64,000 bases of DNA, taken from Candidatus Aminicenantes bacterium (lineage in GTDB: Bacteria; Acidobacteriota; Aminicenantia; Aminicenantales; UBA4085). Below, piece after piece: positions 44,820-53,126 of the stretch. Position 1 is the first letter of the stretch. Each line of letters begins with the position of its first letter. The notes under the pieces are model-generated. The model saw only the letters and a list, made by a program, of their open reading frames with translations, searched no databases and had not been told where the DNA came from. The stretch lies in the NCBI GenBank assembly GCA_026393855.1, contig JAPKZJ010000091.1, positions 1 to 64,000 of the forward strand, in the 5' to 3' direction. The position numbers and the translations under genes are program-made.

Positions 44820-46232
44820 TCAGAACTCGATCAGGTCGCTTTCGCCGCCGGCAGGGTTGACCGTCGTAATGGCGAAGCGGCGCTTCTTGGTCAAGTCGCT
44901 GAAGGTGAAAGTGGCGTTCAGGGTCGCCTTGTTCACGTTAAGCAGCAGCTGATAGGCGCCGCCGTTTTCCTGCATATAGACGTTATAGCCCGTGATCCAG
45001 GCGTCCGTATTCGCCGGATTGGCGGTCCAGGTCAGGTTGTAAGTAATGCCGGGCGAGCGGCGGACGTTCTTGAGGCTGATGGCCGCGGCCACGCTCTGCG
45101 GAGGGTAGATAAAGCGGGGAATGATGGCCTGTGTCGTCCAAATATAGATATCGGAGCCCTTGCCGTCGGTCAGCATGTCCGACAGGCAAATCCCCACGTT
45201 GCCGTAAGGGTCGGAGGAAAGCCCGACGACTTTATCCATCGAAGTGAGACATTGCTGGGGCGAAGACCAAGACCCGGTGACGTTGTTGGCATAGACCGCG
45301 CCGCTGCCGAAATCGCCGCCGCCGATCTGGGCGGCGACGTGGATCTTCAGGTTGGGATCGACGACGGCCCGGGGGTAGTGCTGCATGGCGAACGGGATGG
45401 CGATCTCGCGAACCGCGCCGCTGACCAGCTTGATCAGCCGAATCTCGGCGCCCGTTTCGTTGTTGATGTCGATGTCGCCCCAAACACCGATGGCGACGCT
45501 GTCCGGGCCGACGGTGATGGAGGGGTGGGAAGAGCTGCCGCCGGATGACGTCACGAGGTCCGCGCCCGACCAGGTACCGCCGTGGGGCCGCGAGGCGTAA
45601 TAGTTTTTGTAGACGCCTCCGCCCCCCTTTTCCCGCCACAGGGCCCAAGCCTTGTTGTTCGGACCGACGGCCACACCGCCCTGCTTGGCGTAGCCGCTGC
45701 TCAAACGGACGGCGGAGCCCCAAACCCCGTTGGTCCGGGTGGAGCAATAAGTCCGTCCTTGATCGTCATTGGAGAAGAAGCAATGCACGGTCCCGTCCGA
45801 TTCGATCGCCAGTTGGGGTTCGCCCCAGCCATAGCCGGGCGCGATCGAGTCAATGGCGCCCCACGCCTTGGTCTTGGGATCATAGATCCGGACGAAAATG
45901 CTGTCCCCGGCATCCACGCCCCAGGCGACCGCAACGACCCCGTGAGAGCTGACGGCGATCCCGGGCCGCTCGCCCCGGATGTCCAAGGAACCAGTCACAT
46001 TAAAGGGAGTGCTGGCCGTCGTCCCATCATAGTTGACATACCAGATCGGATGGCCCCGGTCGGAGTCCTCTTCGAAGCAGACATGAAGGACTCCCTCAGG
46101 GCCGAAGGCACATTGGGACCAGCGGACACCGCCCGTGACGTGGGCGATCTTCTTGTTATTGCCCAAAGTCTGAGCAAAAGGGAAACCCGCCAGGAGGATC
46201 ACGGCGGCGGCGAGGGCGATGCATCTCTTCAT
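44820..46232 (-). CDS. Secreted beta-propeller protein with FN3-like C-terminus (family P)
   Basis: A 470-residue paralogue of 25544-26947, sharing RWSQCAFGP-GVLHV, IWYVN, GYAKQGG/GYGKQGG, IPFAMQHYPR, NNVTGSWS and a FAITT...GGESDLIEF end. The start at 46232 follows AGGAG at 7 nt. A signal peptide (ALAAAVILLAGFPFAQ) is present. First gene of the two-gene unit with the PKD protein. Confidence 0.75.
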   Translation of the reverse strand: MKRCIALAAAVILLAGFPFAQTLGNNKKIAHVTGGVRWSQCAFGPEGVLHVCFEEDSDRGHPIWYVNYDGTTASTPFNVTGSLDIRGERPGIAVSSHGVVAVAWGVDAGDSIFVRIYDPKTKAWGAIDSIAPGYGWGEPQLAIESDGTVHCFFSNDDQGRTYCSTRTNGVWGSAVRLSSGYAKQGGVAVGPNNKAWALWREKGGGGVYKNYYASRPHGGTWSGADLVTSSGGSSSHPSITVGPDSVAIGVWGDIDINNETGAEIRLIKLVSGAVREIAIPFAMQHYPRAVVDPNLKIHVAAQIGGGDFGSGAVYANNVTGSWSSPQQCLTSMDKVVGLSSDPYGNVGICLSDMLTDGKGSDIYIWTTQAIIPRFIYPPQSVAAAISLKNVRRSPGITYNLTWTANPANTDAWITGYNVYMQENGGAYQLLLNVNKATLNATFTFSDLTKKRRFAITTVNPAGGESDLIEF

Positions 46233-46382
46233 TAGCAACTCCTTTAAAGGATTCGGCGACATGATGCCCTAATAGAATAGCCCTTGTCAACCCAAATGGA
46301 CGTCCCTGGGCGCAAAGTATGATACATCGGCCCCAGTCGATTGAAAAAAATAAAATATCAAGCTATAGTGGGAGCGCCAACC

Positions 46383-47468
46383 ATGAGGAAAGAAAGCTTG
46401 CCGAAGCCAAAAAATGCCGCTAAAGCCTATCGGAATGTAGCCTTTAGGGGCCTAGCCGTCCTCGGGCTCGCGGCTAGCCTTTTCGCCGCTCACGGGGCGC
46501 AGAAAATTCAAGCCCCAAGGCTCGGCCGTGGGGCCATGGCGGCCCAAGGCCCTATATTTAACCCTGCTCTTAATGAATCCCGATATATCGGCTTCGGGGA
46601 CAGCATCACATACGGGACAATCAACCACGACTATCACCCCGAGCTGGGCTACATTCCCCGCTTAGAAGCGCTCTTGGACACAGCATATGGGCCGTCTGAA
46701 GTGGTCAATGAAGGAGTGGGCGGCGAGGAAACGAGCCAGGGCAATTTGAGGATCGACACCGTCATCGCCATTCGTCAAGCGAGATATATCTTAATAATGG
46801 AGGGGACTAACGACGTTACCTTCCTTCGGCCGGTTTCGACCATCATCGGCAATCTTCGAACCATGATCGGGAAATGCCTGAGCTACGGCCTGCTGCCGGT
46901 CCTGGCTACTATCATCCCCCGGCGCGACGACAAATGGTACATTGCCTCGCACCGCGAGATCCATCTCGCGCTCAATCCGGCCATCCGCCTTCTAGCGGTC
47001 GAGATGAAAGTCCCCCTGGCCGACATGGATCAAATCTTCAACAACTACCTACCGGGCGGGCCGGAAGCCCTTTTGTCCGAAGATCTCAAGCATCCCAGCG
47101 AGAAGGGCTATCAGGTCATGGCCGAGGCCTGGGCCGCGGCGATCAAGGCTCTGCCTTTCCCTCCCGAACTGGTCCGGGCCCGCGCGGATTCGGATAAAAT
47201 TCTGTTTTACCGAAAGCCCGGAAATATGATAACGTGGCGCCCGAATGCCAAGTCCGAAGCCGCCGGCACCGAGGGCAGTTACCGGGTTTACCGGCGCAAA
47301 TCGGGCGAGGGCGCGGGCGCCTTTCGCCTGTTGGCCGAGATCGAAGCGGCCGAATCTTACTTCGACGTCTCGGCGACGGCCGGCACGATCTATGAGTATG
47401 TCGTTTCCGCGGTCCGGATGGACGGAGTCGAAGGTCCGTGTTCCGCCGTCGCGACGTTGGAACATTAG
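46383..47468 (+). CDS. SGNH/GDSL-family hydrolase (exported), FN3-like C-terminus
   Basis: A 361-residue protein. FGDSITYG is block I with the nucleophile Ser; GGEETSQG holds the block II Gly; EGTNDVT is block III (GxND); and DLKHPSEKGY gives the catalytic Asp-x2-His. A signal segment (FRGLAVLGLAASLFAAHGA) lies near the N-terminus. The last 100 residues resemble FN3 (YRVYRRKSGEG...YEYVVSAVRMDG). Probably a carbohydrate or lipid esterase. The ATG at 46383 is preferred over a TTG 14 codons earlier. Confidence 0.82.
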   Translation: MRKESLPKPKNAAKAYRNVAFRGLAVLGLAASLFAAHGAQKIQAPRLGRGAMAAQGPIFNPALNESRYIGFGDSITYGTINHDYHPELGYIPRLEALLDTAYGPSEVVNEGVGGEETSQGNLRIDTVIAIRQARYILIMEGTNDVTFLRPVSTIIGNLRTMIGKCLSYGLLPVLATIIPRRDDKWYIASHREIHLALNPAIRLLAVEMKVPLADMDQIFNNYLPGGPEALLSEDLKHPSEKGYQVMAEAWAAAIKALPFPPELVRARADSDKILFYRKPGNMITWRPNAKSEAAGTEGSYRVYRRKSGEGAGAFRLLAEIEAAESYFDVSATAGTIYEYVVSAVRMDGVEGPCSAVATLEH

Positions 47469-47485
47469 GATGAGTCCTGTATAAT
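47457..47485 (+). promoter_or_regulatory. Promoter of the AMIN-barrel gene
   Basis: TTGGAA (47457-47462), 17-nt spacer, TATAAT (47480-47485). The -35 overlaps the end of the esterase gene; a GGAGGATCAG ribosome site precedes the ATG at 47513. Confidence 0.6.
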
Positions 47486-47512
47486 GAATCGATTTTACCA
47501 ACGGAGGATCAG

Positions 47513-48697
47513 ATGAAAAAGTCGTTCATAACGGCAGCCGCCTTGGCGCTGGCTGCGTTGATCGTTCTCTGCCCGGCTCTTCAGGCCCAGACCGCCGGCA
47601 CGCTGAAAAGCATTTCCACCCAGAAGGAAGGCAATCAGCTTCAGGTTCTGGTCATGGTCGACGGGGCGTTCACCCGCGAAGTGTCCTTCCTGACCTCGCC
47701 CAAACGCCTGGTCGTCGATCTGACGGGTGTGGCAACGATCGCCGCCGCCCCCTATATGCAGGTCGGGGACGCCGGGATCCTGGATATCCGCACCGGCCAG
47801 TTCAAGCCCGACACCGCCCGTCTCGTTTTCGACATGGGCCAGGCCACCCCCGCCTACACGGTCACCGAAATCCCGGGCGGGTTGAAGCTGTCGTTCTGGC
47901 TGGAAGCGGCCGACCAAGCCCAAGTCCAGGAGACGGTCAAGGAGCCCGTGCGCGAGCCCGTCCGCGAGACGGTTCGCCAGGCCGAGGAGCAGACCTCCAC
48001 CGAGCCCTATGCGGGGCGGAACGGCTTCTTCATCCGGGTCGGCGCCGGCATGGCCTTCTTCCTCAACCCGACCCACATCGTCGAGACGGATTTCCCGCTC
48101 TATGGCGAAACGGCCAGCTCGATCGAGACCTACACATGGAAGTCCGGGATCGCAGCGGACTTTTCCATCGGCAAATACTTCCATATCGGCAGCCTGCCGA
48201 TCAAGGCGGGCTTGGCGTTCTCCTATTGGCAATTCCTGCCCGAAGTCAACGTGGCCTTGTCGCTTCCTCACCCCTTCCTGACCGGATCCAATCGGAGCGT
48301 GACGTTCAGCGAGAGCACCGCCATGGCTTCGGCCTTCATGCGCTACTCCGCCTACTTCATGTTCTCCTTCCTGGATACGGGCAAGATCTCGGTCTGGTTC
48401 GGCCCCATCGCCGGAGTGACCAAAGGCAAGCTGATCACGCTCGACGATTACACCATCGAGGAGAATGCCCCCTACGCCTCGGCCGACATCCGGATCAGCG
48501 ACAAGACGGTCTATGAGCACGTCATCAGCCAGTTCCACGCCGGCGCCTGGCTGGGGATCGAGTACCGGCTGGACACCAAGCTCTCCCTCGGCTTTGACGC
48601 CAAGTTCCTCATCTTCAGCCCCAAATCGATCCGGTTTGCCGACAGCTTCAACCTGATGAGCCTGCAGCCGACCCTGTCGCTGCAGTACAGCTTCTAA
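47513..48697 (+). CDS. AMIN domain fused to a family 1 outer-membrane barrel
   Basis: A 394-residue exported protein. After the signal peptide, residues 25-135 form an AMIN domain (VMVDGAFTREVSFLTSPKRLVVDLTGV, then ARLVFDMG-AT-AYTV), the module that localises PilQ and AmiC near peptidoglycan. A repetitive linker (KEPVREPVRETVRQAE, about 145-165) leads to a barrel of about 220 residues ending QPTLSLQYSF, paralogous to the free barrel at 24685-25458. This architecture suggests the barrel is tethered to the cell wall. It lies 7 bp before the family 2 barrel gene. Confidence 0.75.
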   Translation: MKKSFITAAALALAALIVLCPALQAQTAGTLKSISTQKEGNQLQVLVMVDGAFTREVSFLTSPKRLVVDLTGVATIAAAPYMQVGDAGILDIRTGQFKPDTARLVFDMGQATPAYTVTEIPGGLKLSFWLEAADQAQVQETVKEPVREPVRETVRQAEEQTSTEPYAGRNGFFIRVGAGMAFFLNPTHIVETDFPLYGETASSIETYTWKSGIAADFSIGKYFHIGSLPIKAGLAFSYWQFLPEVNVALSLPHPFLTGSNRSVTFSESTAMASAFMRYSAYFMFSFLDTGKISVWFGPIAGVTKGKLITLDDYTIEENAPYASADIRISDKTVYEHVISQFHAGAWLGIEYRLDTKLSLGFDAKFLIFSPKSIRFADSFNLMSLQPTLSLQYSF

Positions 48698-48704
48698 GAG
48701 GCGC

Positions 48705-49313
48705 ATGACCAAGCGCTCGCTGGCGGCGACGGCGACCCTGGCCCTGCTGGGATTGCTGTGGCTGTCGTCGCCGGCGATCGCCGCGGCCCAGGATGAAGGC
48801 GGCGGCGCCTCTTCCAAGCGCCAGGGCTCTTTCGAGATCATCTACGGCCGCTTCTCCGTCAAAGACCCGCTGTTCACCGAGGTCTACTCCGCAGGGGGGA
48901 GCATCCAGGGGCTGGGCATCACAGCGGCCCTCTTCCTGAACATCGACTTCTACCTCGAAGCCAAGGCCTTCTATAAGAAAGGCCAATTGACCTTCACCAA
49001 AGAATCGACCAGCTTCCTCCTGCTGCCCTTTTCGGTCGGGTTCCGCTGGCGGGCCCCCCTGGGGCTGATCGAGCCCTTCGTCGGCGCGGGGCTCGACTAC
49101 GACGTCTACTACGAGAAGAACGCCATCGGCACGGCCCTCGATTACGCCAAGGGGACCCATGTCCTGGCCGGGGTCAGCCTGCGGCCGGGCAGAAACTCGC
49201 CGATCGCGCTGACCGGCCGGCTCCGCTATGCCATGGTCAAGGCCGAGCACGCCGGCGTGACCATCGACCTGGGCGGCCTGGAGGCGGGGGCCTCGCTGTC
49301 CCTCATCTTCTGA
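48705..49313 (+). CDS. Predicted outer-membrane beta-barrel protein (family 2)
   Basis: A 202-residue protein with signal peptide (TATLALLGLLWLSSPAIAAAQ). It shares GRFSVKDPLFTEVYSAGG and the terminal IDLGGLEAGASLSLIF with 42439-43050. Alternating hydrophobic strands and the final Phe support an outer-membrane barrel. Co-transcribed with the AMIN-barrel gene 7 bp upstream, so the pair may act together. Confidence 0.65.
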   Translation: MTKRSLAATATLALLGLLWLSSPAIAAAQDEGGGASSKRQGSFEIIYGRFSVKDPLFTEVYSAGGSIQGLGITAALFLNIDFYLEAKAFYKKGQLTFTKESTSFLLLPFSVGFRWRAPLGLIEPFVGAGLDYDVYYEKNAIGTALDYAKGTHVLAGVSLRPGRNSPIALTGRLRYAMVKAEHAGVTIDLGGLEAGASLSLIF

Positions 49314-49359
49314 GCCCACCCTCTCCGACCGTCTTTTCCTATCAATTTGATATAGTCTG

Positions 49360-49388
49360 TTGATTTCAGCCCCGATCGGGCTTATATT
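49360..49388 (+). promoter_or_regulatory. Promoter of the 49430 methyltransferase gene
   Basis: TTGATT (49360-49365), 17-nt spacer, TATATT (49383-49388), 41 nt before the ATG, with GAGAGGA as ribosome site. Confidence 0.6.
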
Positions 49389-49429
49389 GAACAGTCGATC
49401 GGCGCTATAGCCCCCGAGAGGATAATCCC

Positions 49430-50194
49430 ATGACACCGAGCTCCCGTTTCCGATTCCGTCGCCCCACCCTCGCGGTCGGGCTTCTGGCCGCGGCCGTGGC
49501 CCTGGGGGGCGCCGCCTGCACCAAGGACAAGAAAGGGTCCGAGATCCGGCAGCTGACCAACACCAACTATACGGCGGCCCAGTTCGACGACATCGCCCAG
49601 CGGGTCTTCGGTCCGATCTATCCTTACCTGGCCCAACAGGTCAAGCAGGACTATGGCATCACCGCAGGAACGGCCGTCGACGCCGGCTGCGGCCCGGGCT
49701 ACTGGGCCCTGGCCCTGGCCAAGGCGACGGACCTCAAGATCAAAGCCATGGACGTCGACCCCGCCGCGCTGGCCATCGTCCGCCGCAACATCGCCGCGGC
49801 CGGCCTCCAGGGGCGGGTCGAGGCCGTCGAGGGGGATGTCCACAAGATGCCCTTCCCCGACGAATCCGTCGATCTGGTCGTCAGCCGCGGATCCTATCCC
49901 TTTTGGAAGGACAAGGTCCGGGCTTTCCGGGAGATCAAGCGCATCCTCAAGCCCGGCGGCGTCGCCTTCATAGGCGGCGGCTTGGGCAGCCTCATCCCGG
50001 TCGAGGAGCGCAACCGGATCAAGGCCGTCATGGAGGCCGAAAAGATCGGCCCGCCCAAGGATCTCGAAGTGAGCTTTGAAGAGATGGGCCGCATTCTACG
50101 GGAGGCCGGCATCCCGATCTTCAAGATCGCCACCGACGAGGGCTGCCTGTGCGGCTTATGGGTCGAATTCCGCAAACCGGCCGCCCGGCCCTGA
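49430..50194 (+). CDS. SAM-dependent methyltransferase fold with an N-terminal export/lipoprotein signal
   Basis: A 254-residue protein. Residues 1-30 are a basic then hydrophobic signal ending in a lipobox-like GGAAC (Cys30). The rest is a class I methyltransferase: TAVDAGCGPGYWALALA, AMDVDPAALAIVR, GDVHKMPFPDESVDLVVSRGSYPFW and EIKRILKPGGVAFIGG, with three Cys near the end (DEGCLCGLW has two). SAM is not known to be available outside the cytoplasm, so the location is puzzling. Followed 17 bp later by the secreted propeller. Confidence 0.75.
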   Translation: MTPSSRFRFRRPTLAVGLLAAAVALGGAACTKDKKGSEIRQLTNTNYTAAQFDDIAQRVFGPIYPYLAQQVKQDYGITAGTAVDAGCGPGYWALALAKATDLKIKAMDVDPAALAIVRRNIAAAGLQGRVEAVEGDVHKMPFPDESVDLVVSRGSYPFWKDKVRAFREIKRILKPGGVAFIGGGLGSLIPVEERNRIKAVMEAEKIGPPKDLEVSFEEMGRILREAGIPIFKIATDEGCLCGLWVEFRKPAARP

Positions 50195-50211
50195 CCAGCG
50201 AGGTAATTTCG

Positions 50212-51684
50212 ATGAAACTGAAGCTTAAGATACTGCCTCTCCTGGCAGCCGCGATCGCGATCGCCTTTCTCATCCTGCCGGACGCCTATTCCTGCCACGG
50301 CGTCCTAGCCTACCGGTTCATGCCCAAGGCCCAAGCTCGCCTGGAGGTCGCCCGCATCGAGCGCGAGCTGGCCAAGAACAAGCTGGCCCTATCCAATTTC
50401 GCCTTTCCCCAGCTCGACAGCTGGATCCGCTATTACAAGAATCCCATCTTCCAGCCCGGCCCCCCGGGGTCGTGGGAAGAAAAAAGCGTGGACTGCTTCA
50501 CTGTCGGCTATTTCCAAGGCCAGTACTGGATGTGGTACGTCGGGACGCCCAACAACCTCAATTGCCAGATGGGCTTGGCCACCTCGCCGGACGGGATCAA
50601 CTGGACCCGGCATCCGAACAACCCGGTCCTGAAGATCGGCAACGCCGGCGAATGGGACGACGGCATCCTGATCTGCCAGCATGTCATGTTCGACAAGGCG
50701 GAGCAGATCTTCAAAATGTGGTATGTCGGCGGCAGCGATGCCGGCGCCTTCGGGATCGGCTATGCCACTTCACCGGACGGCGCCCATTGGACGAAATACG
50801 CCGGCAATCCGGTCATGATCCCGACTCAGCCCTGGGAGCTCGGCACCGTCCTGGAAGGCCAGACCCTCCTCCGGATGAACGGCGAATACAAGATGTGGTA
50901 CGGCGCCATCTCCATCGGCTCCGACATCTCCAACATCGGCTATGCCTCGTCCCCGGACGGCATCCATTGGACCAAAAGCCCCTTGAACCCTCTCATCACC
51001 CCCTCGGGCGGCACGCCGCTTGAATGGGACGGCTACAGTGTGGACACTCCCGACGTCCTCTATGACGGCCACATCTTCCACATGTATTACCGGGGCTGGC
51101 GGAAAAAAAGCGGCATTTCCTATATCGGAATAGCCACTTCCCCGGACGGCATCGCCTGGACGCGCGATCCCGACAACCCCAACTTCATCACGGGGAATAT
51201 CCCCGGCGCCTGGGATTCGTTCCAGATCTACCGGGGTCGGATCTTTTGGGCCCAGGGCGGCGAAGACCGGCCGACGGCGGCCGTGGACCGGTTGTGGTTC
51301 ACCGGCCGGGACTACACCCTGAAGTCGCAAGTCGGACTGGCCTTCAGCCCGCGCCGCGACGTCGTCGCGCCCAAGCCTCCCGGCGGCCGCATCCCGATGA
51401 AAGTCAATCAGGACAACCTAAGCCTGGAAGCGGCGCCGAACCCCGCGGGCGGGACCGCCTTCCGGTTCTTCACGCCCTGGCTGGGCTCGTTGAGCCTGAA
51501 GGTTTACAACGCCGAAGGCCGAGCGGTCCGAACGCTCGTGAACGAGCCGCGGCTGCCCGGCTTTTACGAAGGCGTTTGGGACGGCAAGGACGCCCGAGGC
51601 CGGGCCCTTAAGCCCGGTCTCTACTATGTCGAGCTGTCCAGCCCGGGCTGCGTTCTGACCAAGGAAGTCGTTCTTGTCAGGTGA
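50212..51684 (+). CDS. Secreted GH43/GH130-like five-bladed propeller with C-terminal FlgD/T9SS-like domain
   Basis: A 490-residue protein with signal peptide (ILPLLAAAIAIAFLILPDAYS). At least four blades repeat the pattern [YI]A-[ST]SPDG-x-[NHA]WT-x4-NP (MGLATSPDGINWTRHPNNP, GYATSPDGAHWTKYAGNP, GYASSPDGIHWTKSPLNP, GIATSPDGIAWTRDPDNP), typical of the GH43/GH130/GH32-type fold. The last 80 residues (AAPNPAGG...LKVYNAEGRAVRTLV...ARGRALKPGLYYVELS) resemble FlgD-Ig or type IX secretion sorting domains. Start at 50212 directly precedes the signal peptide. Confidence 0.75.
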   Translation: MKLKLKILPLLAAAIAIAFLILPDAYSCHGVLAYRFMPKAQARLEVARIERELAKNKLALSNFAFPQLDSWIRYYKNPIFQPGPPGSWEEKSVDCFTVGYFQGQYWMWYVGTPNNLNCQMGLATSPDGINWTRHPNNPVLKIGNAGEWDDGILICQHVMFDKAEQIFKMWYVGGSDAGAFGIGYATSPDGAHWTKYAGNPVMIPTQPWELGTVLEGQTLLRMNGEYKMWYGAISIGSDISNIGYASSPDGIHWTKSPLNPLITPSGGTPLEWDGYSVDTPDVLYDGHIFHMYYRGWRKKSGISYIGIATSPDGIAWTRDPDNPNFITGNIPGAWDSFQIYRGRIFWAQGGEDRPTAAVDRLWFTGRDYTLKSQVGLAFSPRRDVVAPKPPGGRIPMKVNQDNLSLEAAPNPAGGTAFRFFTPWLGSLSLKVYNAEGRAVRTLVNEPRLPGFYEGVWDGKDARGRALKPGLYYVELSSPGCVLTKEVVLVR

Positions 51685-51743
51685 GGCCCGAAGAGCCTAT
51701 ACTTGACCGGCGCGGCCCGAGCGGCCGCCCGAAACGGCGACCG

Positions 51744-53126
51744 ATGACCAAACCGAGCGTCCTACTGTTGAATCCCCCCGGGGACAAGCTCTACATTCGG
51801 GACTACTACTGCAGCTTTTCCTCCAAGGCCAGCTACTACTGGCCGCCCCAGGACCTTCTGGCCCTGAGCGGCATCCTCAGCCGCGATTTCGAAGTCCATG
51901 TCCTGGACGCCATCATCCCCAAGCGGACGCCCGAAGACGTACTGGCCGCCGTCGCCTCTCTAGCCCCGGCCGCCGTCGTCTTCACGACCGGAACGGCGAC
52001 CCTCAAGAGCGACCTGGCTTTGATGGAAAAAATCCGGGCCGCCCGGCCGGAAGCCAAGATCACGGCCAGCGCCGGGATCATGAAGTTCATCGGCCGCGAA
52101 CTGTTGGAGACAAACCCAGTCCTCGACGCCGTCCTGCTCGATTTCAGCGACAGCGGCCTCCCGGCTTACTTGGCCGGCACCACCTCGCCCCCGTTTACGG
52201 GCCTCCTCGTTCGAACGCCGGCCGGAATCGTCGAAGGCCCCCTGTCCAAAGCCCGCGAGTTCGCCTACCCCGTCCCCCGTCACGAGCTCTTCGACTTCCG
52301 CAAATACCGCCTGCCGATCGCCCGACGCTTTCCGTTCACCGTCGTTGTCACTTCGCTCGGCTGCCCCTACCACTGCGGGTTCTGCACGGCCGGCGCTTTC
52401 GGCTACAAGGTCCGGGCCGTGGACAACGTCCTTGAGGAGCTCAAGGCCCTGGCCGGGCTGGGGGTCAAGGAGATCCTCTTCCAGGACCCGACCTTCACCA
52501 TCAACACGCGCCGGGTCGTCGAGATCTGCCGCGGCATCCTCGAAGCCGGCCTCGACCTGACCTGGAGCTGCAATGCGGACCTCCACGCCCTGGACGAGGA
52601 CAAGATGGCCTGGATGAAGAAAGCCGGCTGCCACACCGTCTCGGTCGGCATCGAGAGCGGCGACGACGGGATGCTGACGAAATATTCCAAGATGATCACG
52701 GTCGAGGAAGTCCGGGCCAAGGTGGCCCGGCTGAACGCCCACAAGATCAAGGTCCTGGGCTATTTCATTCTCGGCCTGCCGGGCGAAACCCGAGCCTCGG
52801 CCGAGCGGACGATCGCCCTGGCCCGCAGCCTCAAGCTCGACATCGCCTCGTTCGCCATCGCCACCCCCGACTTGGGCACGCGCCTGCGCGAGGAGGCCGT
52901 GGCTAAAGGCTGGATCCCGGCCGGCCGGACCGACTGGGACAGCACCGAGTTCCCCATCCTGGAGACGGGCACCCTGACTCGGGAGGAGATTTGGGACCTG
53001 CGGCGGCGGGCCGTCCGCGCCTTCTTCCTTCGCCCCGGATACATCCTGGGGAAGCTCCTCGGCGTCCGCTCGCCGCGCGACGCCGCATCCCTGGTCTCGA
53101 ACGCCCTGGCCCTGCTCCGCAAATGA
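51744..53126 (+). CDS. B12-binding-type radical SAM protein
   Basis: A 460-residue enzyme. An N-terminal Rossmann-like cobalamin-binding region (VLLLNPPGDKLYIRDYYCS, GILSRDFEVHVLDAIIP) precedes the radical SAM core with cluster motif CPYHCGFC near residue 210, followed by EILFQDPTFTINTRR, SVGIESGDDGML and FILGLPGETRASAERT. Related enzymes methylate or rearrange lipids and porphyrins; the substrate is unknown. The stop overlaps the GT39 start (ATGA). Confidence 0.85.
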   Translation: MTKPSVLLLNPPGDKLYIRDYYCSFSSKASYYWPPQDLLALSGILSRDFEVHVLDAIIPKRTPEDVLAAVASLAPAAVVFTTGTATLKSDLALMEKIRAARPEAKITASAGIMKFIGRELLETNPVLDAVLLDFSDSGLPAYLAGTTSPPFTGLLVRTPAGIVEGPLSKAREFAYPVPRHELFDFRKYRLPIARRFPFTVVVTSLGCPYHCGFCTAGAFGYKVRAVDNVLEELKALAGLGVKEILFQDPTFTINTRRVVEICRGILEAGLDLTWSCNADLHALDEDKMAWMKKAGCHTVSVGIESGDDGMLTKYSKMITVEEVRAKVARLNAHKIKVLGYFILGLPGETRASAERTIALARSLKLDIASFAIATPDLGTRLREEAVAKGWIPAGRTDWDSTEFPILETGTLTREEIWDLRRRAVRAFFLRPGYILGKLLGVRSPRDAASLVSNALALLRK

